Part shown: one piece after another, positions 8,262 to 18,916 of the stretch
Numbering within the stretch: position 1 is the first letter of the stretch
Layout of the letters: the number at the start of each line of letters is the position of its first letter
Source: Streptomyces oceani
GTDB taxonomy: Bacteria; Actinomycetota; Actinomycetes; Streptomycetales; Streptomycetaceae
Direction of reading: 5' to 3'
Assembly: GCF_001751245.1 (NCBI RefSeq)
Contig: NZ_LJGU01000126.1
Coordinates: forward strand, 30-54,918
DNA: 54,889 bases
Notes under the pieces: model-generated
Seen by the model: the letters and a program-made list of their open reading frames with translations, nothing else
Database searches by the model: none
What the model was told of the DNA's origin: nothing
Position numbers and translations under genes: made by a program

Positions 8262-8873
8262 TCAGTTCAGCGAAGCGTCGTCCGGATACGTCGCCACCAT
8301 GGCCAGTTCGCTGCGCTGGCGCCTTAGCACCGAACGCCACAGCGCCTCGGGATCGGGCGAGGAGACGTCGCCCGGCTCGGACTCCACCACGTACCACGCA
8401 CCCTCGGCCAGTTCGTCCTCCAACTGCCCGGCACCCCAGCCGGCGTATCCGGCGAAGATCCGCAACGAGCCCAGCTCGGCGGCGAGCAGCTCCGGCGGCG
8501 CCTCCAGGTCCACCAGGCCGATCGCCCCGTGCACTCTGCGCCAGCCCATCGGACCGTCCCCGCTCCCGGAGAGCGCGTCCGGGGTGCTGTCCGGATCGGC
8601 GCGCTCGCCGCCGGAGGGCACGACCGCCACCCCCAGCGCGGCGTCCAGCGACACCGGGCCGCCCTGGAAGACCACCCCGGGTTCGCCGGCGAGCGCCGCC
8701 CAGGGCTCCAGGATGTCGCTTACGCCCACCGGAGTGGGTCGGTTGAGCACGACACCCAGCGAGCCCTCCTCGTCATGGTCCAGGAGCAGCACGACAGCGC
8801 GGTCGAAGTTGGGGTCGGACAGCACCGGGCTCGCGACCAGCAGCCGCCCGGTGAGCGAGGTCACCTCGGTCAT
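8262..8873 (-). CDS. YqgE/AlgH family protein (DUF179)
   Basis: This 203-residue cytoplasmic protein belongs to the conserved YqgE/AlgH family, whose function is not firmly established. Diagnostic stretches are LTGRLLVASPVLSDPNF at the N-terminus, VVLLLDHDEEGSLGVVLNRP, and RIFAGYAGWGAGQLEDEL near residues 137-155. A Pro/Gly/Ser/Asp insert (about 90-108) lies between the two halves. I chose the ATG at 8873 because the conserved N-terminus begins at once; a TTG at 8894 is possible. It is divergent from murA across about 200 bases that must hold both promoters. Confidence 0.85.
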   Translation of the reverse strand: MTEVTSLTGRLLVASPVLSDPNFDRAVVLLLDHDEEGSLGVVLNRPTPVGVSDILEPWAALAGEPGVVFQGGPVSLDAALGVAVVPSGGERADPDSTPDALSGSGDGPMGWRRVHGAIGLVDLEAPPELLAAELGSLRIFAGYAGWGAGQLEDELAEGAWYVVESEPGDVSSPDPEALWRSVLRRQRSELAMVATYPDDASLN

Positions 8874-9073
8874 GTGCCAATGATCCCGCACCAACAGCCG
8901 TCATGGGATGTCAATGGGCAATCCGTGCATCGGGCGGCCAACCCGGGGGACGACGCGGCCGGCCGGCACCCGACCGAAATACCCCGAAGGGGCCCTGCCC
9001 GTACAGAAATCCGGTCGCGGGCCATTACGCTTGCTCCCTGTCCCCAGCCCTTCTCCAGGAAAAGCGGAGATCC

Positions 9074-10399
9074 ATGTCCGGCACCGATGACGTACTGCTA
9101 GTCCACGGCGGCACCCCCCTCGAGGGCGAGATCCGGGTCCGTGGCGCGAAGAATCTCGTGCCGAAGGCCATGGTCACCGCGTTGCTCGGCAGCGAACCGA
9201 GCCGCCTGCGTAACGTGCCGGACATCCGCGACGTCCGGGTCGTACGCGGTCTGCTGCAACTGCACGGCGTGACCGTACGCACCGGAGACGAGCCCGGGGA
9301 GCTGGTGCTCGATCCGTCCCACGTGGAGAGCGCGAACGTCGCGGACATCGACGCGCACGCGGGCTCCTCCCGCATCCCGATCCTCTTCTGCGGGCCGCTG
9401 TTGCACCGGCTCGGGCACGCGTTCATCCCTGGCCTCGGCGGCTGCGACATCGGCGGCCGGCCGGTGGACTTCCACTTCGACGTGCTGCGACAGTTCGGCG
9501 CGACGATCGAGAAGCGGGCGGACGGCCAGTACCTCGAGGCGCCGCAGCGGCTGCGGGGCACCAAGATCCAGTTGCCGTACCCGTCGGTCGGTTCCACCGA
9601 ACAGGTGCTGCTGACCGCCGTGCTGGCGGAGGGCGTGACGGAGCTGTCCAACGCCGCCGTGGAACCGGAGATCGAGGACCTGATCTGCGTGCTCCAGAAG
9701 ATGGGCGCGATCATCTCGATGGACACCGACCGCACGATCCGGATCACCGGCGTGGACCAGCTCGGCGGCTACGCGCACAAGGCGCTGCCGGACCGGCTGG
9801 AGGCGGCGTCCTGGGCGAGCGCGGCACTCGCGACCGAGGGCAGCGTGTACGTCCACGGGGCGCGGCAGCGCGAGATGATGACCTTCCTGAACACCTTCCG
9901 CAAGGTCGGCGGCGCCTTCGACATCGGCGACAAGGGCATCCGCTTCTGGCATCCCGGCGGCCCGCTGAACGCCATCGCGCTGGAGACGGACGTGCACCCC
10001 GGCTTCCAGACGGACTGGCAGCAGCCGCTGGTGGTGGCGCTGACCCAGGCTTCCGGGCTGTCCATCGTGCACGAGACGGTGTACGAGTCGCGGCTCGGCT
10101 TCACCTCGGCGCTGAACCAGATGGGGGCCCATATCCAGGTCTACCGGGAGTGCCTGGGGGGGATGCCGTGCCGCTTCGGGCAGCGCAACTTCCTGCACTC
10201 GGGCGTGGTCTCGGGGCCCACCAAGCTGCAGGGCTCGGACCTGGTGATCCCGGACCTGCGGGGCGGGTTCTCGTACCTCATCGCGGCACTGGCCGCGCAG
10301 GGCACCTCGCGGGTGCACGGCATCGACCTGATCAACCGGGGCTACGAGAACTTCATGGAGAAGCTGGCCGAGCTGGGCGCGAACGTCGAGCGCCCGTAA
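9074..10399 (+). CDS. murA: UDP-N-acetylglucosamine 1-carboxyvinyltransferase MurA
   Basis: This 441-residue enzyme transfers enolpyruvate from PEP to UDP-GlcNAc, the first committed step of peptidoglycan synthesis, in the cytoplasm. The substrate-binding Lys26 is in RGAKN and the mobile active-site loop GLGGCDIGGRPVD places Cys124 at the position of E. coli Cys115, the residue alkylated by fosfomycin. The C-terminal inside-out barrel closes with IPDLRGGFSYLIAAL and INRGYENFMEKL. The ATG at 9074 follows GGAGATCC; the frame is open further upstream but that part is unrelated. In S. coelicolor, as recalled, this murA also lies just before an HU gene. Streptomyces can carry a second murA elsewhere. 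Confidence 0.95.
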   Translation: MSGTDDVLLVHGGTPLEGEIRVRGAKNLVPKAMVTALLGSEPSRLRNVPDIRDVRVVRGLLQLHGVTVRTGDEPGELVLDPSHVESANVADIDAHAGSSRIPILFCGPLLHRLGHAFIPGLGGCDIGGRPVDFHFDVLRQFGATIEKRADGQYLEAPQRLRGTKIQLPYPSVGSTEQVLLTAVLAEGVTELSNAAVEPEIEDLICVLQKMGAIISMDTDRTIRITGVDQLGGYAHKALPDRLEAASWASAALATEGSVYVHGARQREMMTFLNTFRKVGGAFDIGDKGIRFWHPGGPLNAIALETDVHPGFQTDWQQPLVVALTQASGLSIVHETVYESRLGFTSALNQMGAHIQVYRECLGGMPCRFGQRNFLHSGVVSGPTKLQGSDLVIPDLRGGFSYLIAALAAQGTSRVHGIDLINRGYENFMEKLAELGANVERP

Positions 10400-10558
10400 G
10401 GCCACACCGCCGGCCGTGTCCCCGCCCGCCAGCGGCTGGGGGACAACACGGCGGGCTGCGGACGCGCGTACGGCACGGCGGGTACGGCGGCGCGCGTACG
10501 GCGGGTTGCTCCGGCGCGGCCCCGCCAGCGCCAGCCCGCCAGCGGTACGAGCAAGCGA

Positions 10559-10591
10559 GGGGCGGCCACCCGCCGTACGGATGGCCGCCCC
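10559..10591. terminator. Hairpin between the convergent murA and HU genes
   Basis: Arms 10559-10568 and 10582-10591 are perfect 10-bp complements with a 13-base loop. It lies between the convergent stops of murA (10399) and the HU gene (10640) and could end both transcripts. A weaker GC-rich inverted repeat lies just after murA at about 10408-10450. Confidence 0.7.
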
Positions 10592-10639
10592 TCTCCTCAT
10601 GCGCTGAGGTGTGCGCCGGGCCGCTGAGGGCCCGACGGA

Positions 10640-10921
10640 TCAGTTGCCCTTGGCGGCTTCCTTGAGCTTGGAGCCCGCCGAGACCTTGACGCTGTAGCCG
10701 GCAGCGATCTCGATCGGGTCACCGGTCTGCGGGTTGCGGGCGGTACGAGCGGCACGGTGGGTGCGCTCGAAGGTGAGGAAGCCGGGGATGGTGACCTTCT
10801 CATCGCCCTTGGCGACGACCTCGCCGACGGTCTCGGCGAGCGCGGCCAGCACCGCGTCGGCGTCCTTACGGGTCACCTCGGCGCGCTCGGACAGAGCGGC
10901 CACCAGCTCACTGCGGTTCAT
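10640..10921 (-). CDS. hup: HU-family nucleoid-associated protein
   Basis: This 93-residue protein has the standard length and fold of bacterial HU: helical dimerisation part MNRSELVAALSERAEVTR, the TIPGFLTFE turn (44-52), and the beta-arm that intercalates DNA, here RTARNPQTGDPIEI (58-71). It is the short HU type, without the Lys/Ala-rich tail found in HupS-like actinobacterial HU. A GGGAG sits 11-15 bases before the ATG. It is transcribed alone and converges with murA. Confidence 0.95.
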   Translation of the reverse strand: MNRSELVAALSERAEVTRKDADAVLAALAETVGEVVAKGDEKVTIPGFLTFERTHRAARTARNPQTGDPIEIAAGYSVKVSAGSKLKEAAKGN

Positions 10922-11403
10922 AGTCTCTTACTCCCGTGTTCTTCTTGCCGATGAGGCGTGAGTTCGAAGCCGATGCTGCCAGGGTCCTCGGACAGTCCCC
11001 GGACCCGGGTCTGCTGTTCAGACCCTCGCGCCCAGTGACGCATCCTGCCCTCACCTGCGGCGGGAAATCCAATCCGGCACGCTTTCCGGCACCTTGCGGA
11101 GTCACACGAAAAGTGCCAGTGGCTCGCGACGACGCTCCATCGGCTCTGTCCGGTGCGGCTTCCGCAACCCTAAGGGGGCCGTACGGGTGTCGCATCCCGC
11201 GACGCGCCGCTCAGCCCCTCCTGGTGCCCGTCGTGAGGCACTTCTCACCTCCCGCCGCCGCGCTCCGGGGGCGCCCTCGGGGAGCGACCGTACGGCGCCC
11301 GGGCGGGGGCGCGTGCGGGCTCGACGCGGCGCGCGGGAGGCGCGCGCGTACGGTGCCACGTACGCCAACGCGCCGGTGCGGGGTTGGCACAGCGGACCGC
11401 GGG

Positions 11404-11450
11404 CTCGGTGAGCGGGCGCCCGGCGGGTGCCCGGCGTGCCGCCCACCGAG
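11404..11450. terminator. Hairpin after the malic enzyme gene
   Basis: CTCGGTG at 11404-11410 pairs with CACCGAG at 11444-11450, and a second block (GCGG with CCGC) extends the stem past one mismatch; the GC-rich inside can also fold. It starts 18 bases beyond the malic enzyme stop. The 546-base gap 10922-11467 also must contain the HU promoter, which I could not place; nothing else was seen in it. Confidence 0.5.
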
Positions 11451-11467
11451 TCGGCCGCGACCGGCCG

Positions 11468-12919
<1,452 letters not shown>

Positions 12920-13167
12920 GGCCGGGTTCCTCTTCTTTCCTGGACGCGTGGTGCCGCCCACGCGGCACGCTCACTGATATTCGCACCTACTTCGAGGTAC
13001 GCGGTAACTCCCCTCCATGCGGAAAGCAGTTTCCACAATACGAGAGTGAGTCACGGTCGAGAAGCCCCAATCCGCCCTGGGAAAACGGTGATCAATCACC
13101 TTTAAACCGCCCGAAACGTCCTAGGATCTGGCCCGCAAGACTCGCTTACACATGGGAGAACAGGAAC

Positions 13168-13374
13168 ATGGCTCAGGGCACGGTCAAGTGGTTCAGCGCG
13201 GAGAAGGGCTTCGGCTTCATCGCCCAGGAAGGCGGCGGGCCGGACGTCTTCGTCCACTACAGCTCGATCAACGGCGACGGCTACCGCAGCCTGGAGGACT
13301 CGCAGCGAGTCGAGTTCGAGATCGCCGAGGGACGGAAGGGTCCTCAGGCGGAGCAGGTACGCGTCATCGCGTGA
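13168..13374 (+). CDS. Cold-shock domain protein (CspA family)
   Basis: This 68-residue single-stranded nucleic acid binding protein has the RNP1 motif KGFGFI (about residues 14-19) and RNP2 motif VFVHY (27-31) of the cold-shock fold and starts [14 protein letters not shown]. Such proteins act as RNA chaperones and several exist per Streptomyces genome, so induction by cold is not certain. AGGA precedes the ATG. It is followed closely by a very strong hairpin. Confidence 0.95.
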   Translation: MAQGTVKWFSAEKGFGFIAQEGGGPDVFVHYSSINGDGYRSLEDSQRVEFEIAEGRKGPQAEQVRVIA

Positions 13375-13402
13375 GCGAGCGGGTCCCGGCCTCCTCGGCA
13401 CG

Positions 13403-13467
13403 GGTCGCCGTAGATGTCTGAGTGCCGTACGGAGCATCCGTACGGCACTCAGACATCTACGGCGACC
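13403..13467. terminator. Perfect 31-bp hairpin between cold-shock and FG-GAP genes
   Basis: Arms 13403-13433 and 13437-13467 are perfect complements over 31 bp with a 3-base loop. It starts 29 bases after the cold-shock stop and ends 6 bases before the stop of the convergent FG-GAP gene, so it can serve both. Confidence 0.85.
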
Positions 13468-13473
13468 ACCGGC

Positions 13474-14907
13474 TCAACCGTCATGGCCCAGTTCGCGCAC
13501 CCGCACGAAACGAGCCTCGTCCAGGCGGGTGGCGGGATCGGAGCCGTCCGGGAGGACCCAGTAGCCGCCGTACCTCTCCCGCTTCTCCCAACCCTGTTGC
13601 CGGATGACCACCTCGGCACGGCCGTTGCCGTCCAGGTCCACCAACTCCGTGTCGATCTCCACCCAGTCGCGTGACGTGGCGGCCTTACCCGCACGGTGCA
13701 GGTCGTCCTTCTCGATCCAGCCGGACCGGTTCACGGACGTCATACCGTCCTCCGTACCCAGTTGGACATCGACCGCCACCGTGGTCGCGCCGGTGTTCAC
13801 CGTACTCACCAGGTCGTCCCGGCCGTCCCCGTCGATGTCGCCGACCGTTCCCTCCGGATCCACGTCGCCCAGGGTGACCGGTTCTCGTTCGGTCACCAAC
13901 CCTCCCGGGGAGCCGTGGTACAGCACAGTCGGAAGATCCGTCCCTTGCTTGACGAGCAGGTCATCCCGACCATCTCCGTCGAAATCGCCCGCCGAGCCGG
14001 GGCTCTGCTCGGCCGGTGTGCCGGTGTAGTCCTCGCTGACGCCCTTCAGCGGCCCACGGCCCACCAGCCCGTCGTGCCCGCCCTCGTAGTACAGCGCGCT
14101 GTGCACTTCCGCCGGCGCCGACGGCTTCTCGAACATGGCGTCCTCCTCGAAGTACGTCCCGGCGACGACGAGGTCGTCCCGGCCGTCCCCGTCGAAGTCC
14201 CCGACGGTCGTACCACCGACTGGTACCCAACCCTCCCGCGAGACCTCGCATTTGGAGGTACGGGCGGCGACGCCGTCCCGGTCCAACGGGCCGTAGTGCA
14301 CGGTGGCGAACTCCCTGACGCGCTCGTAACCCTGAGACTCGTCCGACCCATGGACGGACAGGGCCAACACGTCGGCCTGACCGTCGCCGTCGAAGTCCCC
14401 CACCGCCTCGAGGTCTCCCATGGAGCCGGGGACACGGGTGGATTGCTCGACACCGTTCGGACCACCCCACTGGATGCCCTGCCGAGAATCCCGCGCACGG
14501 GAGTCGCCCGGTTCTCGCACGTAGGAGTCACGACTCAGCACGTCCGCGTACCCGTCGCCGTCCACATCGGCCGTCAGTTGGCGGTCGACGAGTGAGGGGA
14601 AGGTGCCCGGCATCCGACTCCCGGAAGGGGGATCCGAGGAGCTCGCGCCGCCGTTCCACACCGCGCGACGGTGCGTCCAGCGCTCGCCCTTCGCGTCCGT
14701 CCACTCGTTGACGGCCAGGTCCTGGTATCCGTCACCCGTGATATCCCGCGAGTCCGGATCGAGCGGCTTCCCGGTGTCCCGCGACCGCTCCGCGCTACGG
14801 CCGCGCTGCTCCTCGCACTCCGGAGTCACCGCCGGATTCTCACGCGAGGCGGAGTCCGCCCCGCCCCCGCCGAAGGGATTCCAGTACCCACGAAGAACGC
14901 GGAACAC
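13474..14907 (-). CDS. FG-GAP/VCBS repeat protein, probably exported, start region apparently frameshifted
   Basis: The frame encodes seven FG-GAP-type calcium-binding repeats (for example VDGDGYADVLS, DFDGDGRDDLVV, DIDGDGRDDLVS), consistent with a beta-propeller surface or secreted protein. The open frame begins at a GTG at 14907 with no ribosome site and an implausible N-terminus. In another frame, the ATG at 14975 starts MSERSDGV and continues into a hydrophobic stretch (LAVAGVFVLLCSAFFVG), a convincing membrane or signal segment. Adding one base in the CCC at 14887-14889 would join this to YWNPFGGG of the repeat frame. So the true gene is probably 13474-14975 with a 1-base deletion or sequencing error. 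No partner genes indicate its role. Confidence 0.75.
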   Translation of the reverse strand: MFRVLRGYWNPFGGGGADSASRENPAVTPECEEQRGRSAERSRDTGKPLDPDSRDITGDGYQDLAVNEWTDAKGERWTHRRAVWNGGASSSDPPSGSRMPGTFPSLVDRQLTADVDGDGYADVLSRDSYVREPGDSRARDSRQGIQWGGPNGVEQSTRVPGSMGDLEAVGDFDGDGQADVLALSVHGSDESQGYERVREFATVHYGPLDRDGVAARTSKCEVSREGWVPVGGTTVGDFDGDGRDDLVVAGTYFEEDAMFEKPSAPAEVHSALYYEGGHDGLVGRGPLKGVSEDYTGTPAEQSPGSAGDFDGDGRDDLLVKQGTDLPTVLYHGSPGGLVTEREPVTLGDVDPEGTVGDIDGDGRDDLVSTVNTGATTVAVDVQLGTEDGMTSVNRSGWIEKDDLHRAGKAATSRDWVEIDTELVDLDGNGRAEVVIRQQGWEKRERYGGYWVLPDGSDPATRLDEARFVRVRELGHDG

Positions 14908-15243
14908 AGCAACACGAACACACCCGCCACCGCCAGGCAGGATCCCACCGAGACGCCATCCGACCGCTCAGACATCGGTCAAGTGTCGGCATCACGAGGA
15001 TCGCTCGGGACACGCGGGAGTAACCGTCGCATAGCGATCAACACACCCGTACGCCAAGCCACGCGCCAGGATCCGCTCGGGGCGCGGATGGGTGGGGTCA
15101 GCAACGGACCGAAGGCACCGGGGACACCGGGGAGAAGCGACACCGACCCGCCAGCTCGCCTCGCGGCAAGTGGTCGCTCGAAGCGACTATGGTTGGGCCC
15201 GGGGGCATGGATCGGGCCGGTGCCACCCTCAGGCTAACAAAGA

Positions 15244-15277
15244 GCGGCCGCACGGTCATTCCCTCGTGTGCGACCGC
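15244..15277 (-). terminator. Rho-independent-type terminator of the HelD gene
   Basis: Arms 15244-15253 and 15268-15277 pair over 10 positions with one mismatch. Read on the minus strand, the hairpin is followed by TCTTTGTT, an unusually T-rich tail for this genome. It lies 86 bases past the HelD stop. The stretch 14976-15243 upstream of the FG-GAP gene contains no gene that I can recognise. Confidence 0.7.
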
Positions 15278-15362
15278 CTTTCCGCAGCTGGGAGCGGCAC
15301 GTCGAGCACCACGACAGCGCCAAACCGAGCACCAGGACGAGCAGTGGTACGAGCCGCCCGGC

Positions 15363-17777
15363 TCAGTCCCGCAGCAGGTCCGGCACCCCGTCCGCGTCCG
15401 GCAGGTCCCGCTCCCCGGACAGCACCGTCAACCGCTGCGTCGCCCGGGTCAGCGCCACGTACAACACCCGCAGCCCCGCCGGCGACTCGTCCGCGATCTC
15501 CGCCGGCGACACCACCAGCGTCGCGTCGTACTCCAGGCCCTTCGCCTCCAGGCTGCCCAGCGCCACCACCCGGTCGCCCAACCCGGCCAGCCACTCCCCC
15601 GCCTGCGCCCGCCGGCCCATCGCGACGACCACGCCCACGGTGCCGTCCACCTCGCCCAGCAGCAGCCGCGCCTCGTGCCGTACGGTCCGGGCCATGCCCT
15701 CGGTCACGTCATCCGCCGGGGACCCGGCCGGCAGTACCGCGAACCGCGGCTCCAGCCCGGTCGACCGCACCGCCCGCGGCGGCTCCACCCCCGGCATCGC
15801 CAGCGCCAGCACCCGATCGGCCAGTACGGCCACCTCGGCCGGATTGCGGTAGTTGACGGTCAGCTCGAACCGTCGACGGGGCCGGTTGCCCAGCGCCTCG
15901 TCCCGCGCCGTGGCCGACTCCTCCGGTGCCGTCCAGGAACTCTGCGCCGGGTCCCCCACGACCGTCCACGTCGCCTGTCGTCCCCGGCGCCCCACCATCC
16001 GCCACTGCATCGGCGTCAGGTCCTGCGCCTCGTCGACGATCACGTGCGCGTAGTCCGTACGCTCCTCCGCGAGCCGCTCCGCGCGTTCCCGGCGCGCGGT
16101 GCTCCGGTCGGCTGCCGTGGTCACCTCCTGCACGCCCAGCTCGGCCAGCAGTTCCTCCTCGGTGGGCTGCCGGGGGCGGGCGGGCGTCCCGAGCAGCACC
16201 CGCAGTTCGTCGAGCAGCGCGATGTCCGGTACGGACAGCGGCCCGTACCCCTGAGCGTCCAGGCCCGCCCAGGACGCGGCCAACCGGCCCACCTGCGCGG
16301 CTGGCAGCGTCCGGCGCGCCCAGCCGGCCAGCCGCCGCTCGTCCGCCATCGCGGCCAGCACCCGGCGCGGGGTGAGTTCCGGCCACCACGCGTCGAGGAA
16401 CTCCTCGAACTCCGGCTCGCTCGACACGTCCTCGTCGAAACCCTCCCGGACGTCCGCCGCCAACTCCGGGTCGTCCGGGCAGCGCGCCGCGGCCCCGGAC
16501 CGCTCCCACAAAGCGTCCAGCAGGAACCTACGGGCCCGCGGTCGCATCAGGTTGACCGGCGCGCTGCCGCCCAGCACCTGTCGCCGCACCTCGCGCAACG
16601 CCTCCGCGTCCAGCTCGACCCGCGCGCCGTACGCCACCACCCGTAGCCGCTCCGGCGTGCCCGGGTGTTCCAGCGCGCCCCGGGCGGCGTTCCGCAACAC
16701 CCGCACCATCCGGGCGTCGCCCTTGAGCCGCGCCACCTCGGGAGCGTCGTAGCCGTCCGCCTCGGCGCCCTCCACCAGGGAGCCCAGCGCCCGGATGGCG
16801 ACCTGCCCCTCCTCGCCGAGGGAGGGCAGCACGCCCTCGGTGTACGACACCAGCAGCGGCGTCGGGCTGACGACGAGGATGCCGCCGGCGTAGCGCCGTC
16901 TGTCCTGGTAGAGCAGGTACGCCGCGCGGTGCAGCGCCACCGCCGTCTTGCCGGTGCCGGGGCCGCCCTCCACCATCGTCACGGAGGCGGCGGGGGCACG
17001 GATCACCAGGTCCTGTTCCGCCTGGATGGAGGCGACGATGTCCTGCATCGCGTGCCCGCGTGCCCGGCCCAGGGCGGCCATCAGCGCGCCGTCGCCGATC
17101 ACCGCCAGCGCCTGCCCGTCCAGCCGCGCGGTGACCTCGGGCCGTAGCAGGTCGTCCTCCACTCCGAGCACCCGCCGGCCCTTGCTGCGGATCACCCGGC
17201 GGCGCACCACCCGGCCCGGGTCCAGCGGCGTGGAACGGTAGAAGGGGGCGGCGGCGGGCGCGCGCCAGTCGATCACCAGTGGGGAGTAGTCCGCGTCCAG
17301 CACGCCGATCCGGCCGATGTGCAAGGTCTCGGCGATGTCGGCGGTGCCGTCGTCCCGTACGGCGTCCTGGGCGGGCTCCACCGAGAGATACGCGCCGTCC
17401 TGGCCCCGGGTGGCGTCCGCACCGGCGAGCAGGTCGATCCGGCCGAAGAGGAAGTCCTCGAACTCGCTGTTCAGCCGGTTCAGATGCACCCCCGCCCGGA
17501 AGACCTGGGCGTCCCGCTCGGCGAGCGCGCCGGGGGTGCCGACCTGGGAACGCTGGGAGGCGTCGTTCATCAGGAACTCCGCCTCGTCGATCTTCTCCTC
17601 CAGCCGGTGGTACACCGCGTCCAGGTGCGCCTGCTCGGCACGGGTCTCCCGCTCCCTGGAGGTGTCGTCGGCCAGCGCCGTCGGGTCGCTGTCGGCGGGC
17701 TCCGCGTGCCCGGCCCGCTCGGCGCCGCTGACGTGCTCGGCGTGCTCGGCCGGCTCGGCTGTGTCCTGGGCTGCCAC
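15363..17777 (-). CDS. HelD-like RNA polymerase-recycling ATPase (UvrD/Rep superfamily 1)
   Basis: This 804-residue protein has the SF1 helicase core: Walker A GGPGTGKT at 271-278, Walker B VIVDEAQDL near 580, motif IV-like LTVNYRNPAEVAVLA, and VLYVALTRATQRL near the C-terminus. The N-terminal coiled coil (DAVYHRLEEKIDEAEFLM) and VIDWRAPAAAPFY fit the actinobacterial HelD family, which removes stalled RNA polymerase from DNA and in some species protects against rifamycins. Residues 5-40 are Ala/Glu/His-rich and probably disordered. Translation starts at a GTG with AGAGGGG upstream. A tandem 14-bp repeat lies in the leader. Confidence 0.85.
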   Translation of the reverse strand: MAAQDTAEPAEHAEHVSGAERAGHAEPADSDPTALADDTSRERETRAEQAHLDAVYHRLEEKIDEAEFLMNDASQRSQVGTPGALAERDAQVFRAGVHLNRLNSEFEDFLFGRIDLLAGADATRGQDGAYLSVEPAQDAVRDDGTADIAETLHIGRIGVLDADYSPLVIDWRAPAAAPFYRSTPLDPGRVVRRRVIRSKGRRVLGVEDDLLRPEVTARLDGQALAVIGDGALMAALGRARGHAMQDIVASIQAEQDLVIRAPAASVTMVEGGPGTGKTAVALHRAAYLLYQDRRRYAGGILVVSPTPLLVSYTEGVLPSLGEEGQVAIRALGSLVEGAEADGYDAPEVARLKGDARMVRVLRNAARGALEHPGTPERLRVVAYGARVELDAEALREVRRQVLGGSAPVNLMRPRARRFLLDALWERSGAAARCPDDPELAADVREGFDEDVSSEPEFEEFLDAWWPELTPRRVLAAMADERRLAGWARRTLPAAQVGRLAASWAGLDAQGYGPLSVPDIALLDELRVLLGTPARPRQPTEEELLAELGVQEVTTAADRSTARRERAERLAEERTDYAHVIVDEAQDLTPMQWRMVGRRGRQATWTVVGDPAQSSWTAPEESATARDEALGNRPRRRFELTVNYRNPAEVAVLADRVLALAMPGVEPPRAVRSTGLEPRFAVLPAGSPADDVTEGMARTVRHEARLLLGEVDGTVGVVVAMGRRAQAGEWLAGLGDRVVALGSLEAKGLEYDATLVVSPAEIADESPAGLRVLYVALTRATQRLTVLSGERDLPDADGVPDLLRD

Positions 17778-17787
17778 CGTCGCCCCT

Positions 17788-17815
17788 CTCTTCCGTACGC
17801 ACTCTTCCGTACGCA
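17788..17815 (-). repeat. Two tandem 14-bp repeats just upstream of the HelD gene
   Basis: CTCTTCCGTACGCA occurs twice without a gap (17788-17801 and 17802-17815), ending 10 bases from the GTG start and including part of the ribosome-binding region. A third partial match follows (CTTTCGTAC, 17819-17827). It could be an operator or a regulatory leader element. Confidence 0.85.
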
Positions 17816-17909
17816 GGGCTTTCGTACAGAGCAGCCGTCAACCGTACGCGAATCCCGGGCACCGGCGCACCTGCGACGACCCGGCACCTGGGACGTGGGA
17901 CGTGGACGA

Positions 17910-18794
17910 TCAGTCAGCGCTGCGGGTGCTGCGGGTGCCACCGGCGTCGCCGGCGCCATGCCCCGCGCCGCCCTCGCCGAGTTCCGCGCACAGCAGTTCC
18001 ACCAGCGGTCCGAGCCGGAAGCGCGTCGGCTGCCGGGTGCGTACGCCCTGCTCCTCCAGCGGCGCCGCCGTCACCGGCCCCACGCACGCCGGCAGGGCGC
18101 ACTGCCGCAGCGCGTCCAGCAGCCCGTCCCGCAGGCCGCGTTCCTCGGCACGGCGCAGCGTGGACAGCACGGCCGGGGCGCTGGTGAAGGTGACCGCGTC
18201 CAGCTCACCTGCCAGTACGGCGTCGATCAGGCGATCCAGCGGGGCCAGGTCGACGGGCGGCAGCCAGCGGTACACCGGCACAGGCACCACTTCCGCCCCC
18301 TCCCCGCGCAGTGCCTCGACGAAGCCGGCCATCGGCTCGCCGTGCAGCTGCACGGCGATACGGCGACCGTTCACCTCCCGTCGCAGCAGCCACTCCCGTA
18401 CCTCCGCGAGGGACTCGGACTCCGGCGACCACGACTCGCGCAGGCCGGCCGCCCGTACGGCACCGCGCACCTTCGGGCCACGGCTCAGCAGCTCCGCGCC
18501 GGCCAACGCGCGCCCCAACTCCTCCCGTACTCCCCAGCCCTCGGCAGCCTCCAGCCAGCCTCGGAAGCCGACCGCGGTGGTGGCCACCACCGAGTGCGGC
18601 GGCTCGGCCAGCAGCGCGTCGGTCGCGGCGCGCAGCTCGGTGTCGTCGGCGAGCGGCACCGTACGCATCGCCGGTCCGTACCGCACCCGTGCCCCGCGCC
18701 GCTCCAGCAGCGCGCCCAGTTCCTCGGCCTTGCGGGCGGCGGTCACCCCGACGGTACGGCCGGCCAGCGGCTTGTCGTCATGCATACGCACCAT
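17910..18794 (-). CDS. Uroporphyrinogen-III synthase family protein (HemD-like)
   Basis: This 294-residue protein matches the HemD fold of two alpha/beta domains: PLAGRTVGVTAARKAEEL at the N-terminus, SVVATTAVGFRGWLEA, RIAVQLHGEPMAGFVEAL, VPVYRWLPP and AVTFTSAPAVLSTLRR. HemD closes the linear tetrapyrrole to uroporphyrinogen III. Related Streptomyces proteins carry a C-terminal winged-helix regulator domain, which is absent here, where the tail is Gly/Ala-rich. No other haem gene is adjacent, so it may be a second HemD-like protein rather than the biosynthetic one. The start could also be the ATG at 18785; neither has a clear ribosome site. Confidence 0.75.
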   Translation of the reverse strand: MVRMHDDKPLAGRTVGVTAARKAEELGALLERRGARVRYGPAMRTVPLADDTELRAATDALLAEPPHSVVATTAVGFRGWLEAAEGWGVREELGRALAGAELLSRGPKVRGAVRAAGLRESWSPESESLAEVREWLLRREVNGRRIAVQLHGEPMAGFVEALRGEGAEVVPVPVYRWLPPVDLAPLDRLIDAVLAGELDAVTFTSAPAVLSTLRRAEERGLRDGLLDALRQCALPACVGPVTAAPLEEQGVRTRQPTRFRLGPLVELLCAELGEGGAGHGAGDAGGTRSTRSAD

Positions 18795-18916
18795 GATGCG
18801 GGCCGGCCGGACGCCCGGGTACCGGAAGCGGTGGCCTGGCTGTCCCGCGGCGGGCCTGTGACCGTCGGGCTATGCTCGGAACACGTACCGTGCGGAGGAG
18901 GGGAGGCACCCGGAGC

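Noticed and set aside
9434..9460. Fosfomycin-resistant MurA with Asp in place of the active-site Cys
   Set aside because: The loop reads GGCDIGG; the Cys is present and the Asp is the next residue.
9098..10600. A 500-codon minus-strand frame across murA
   Set aside because: Antisense shadow; MurA motifs are intact on the other strand.
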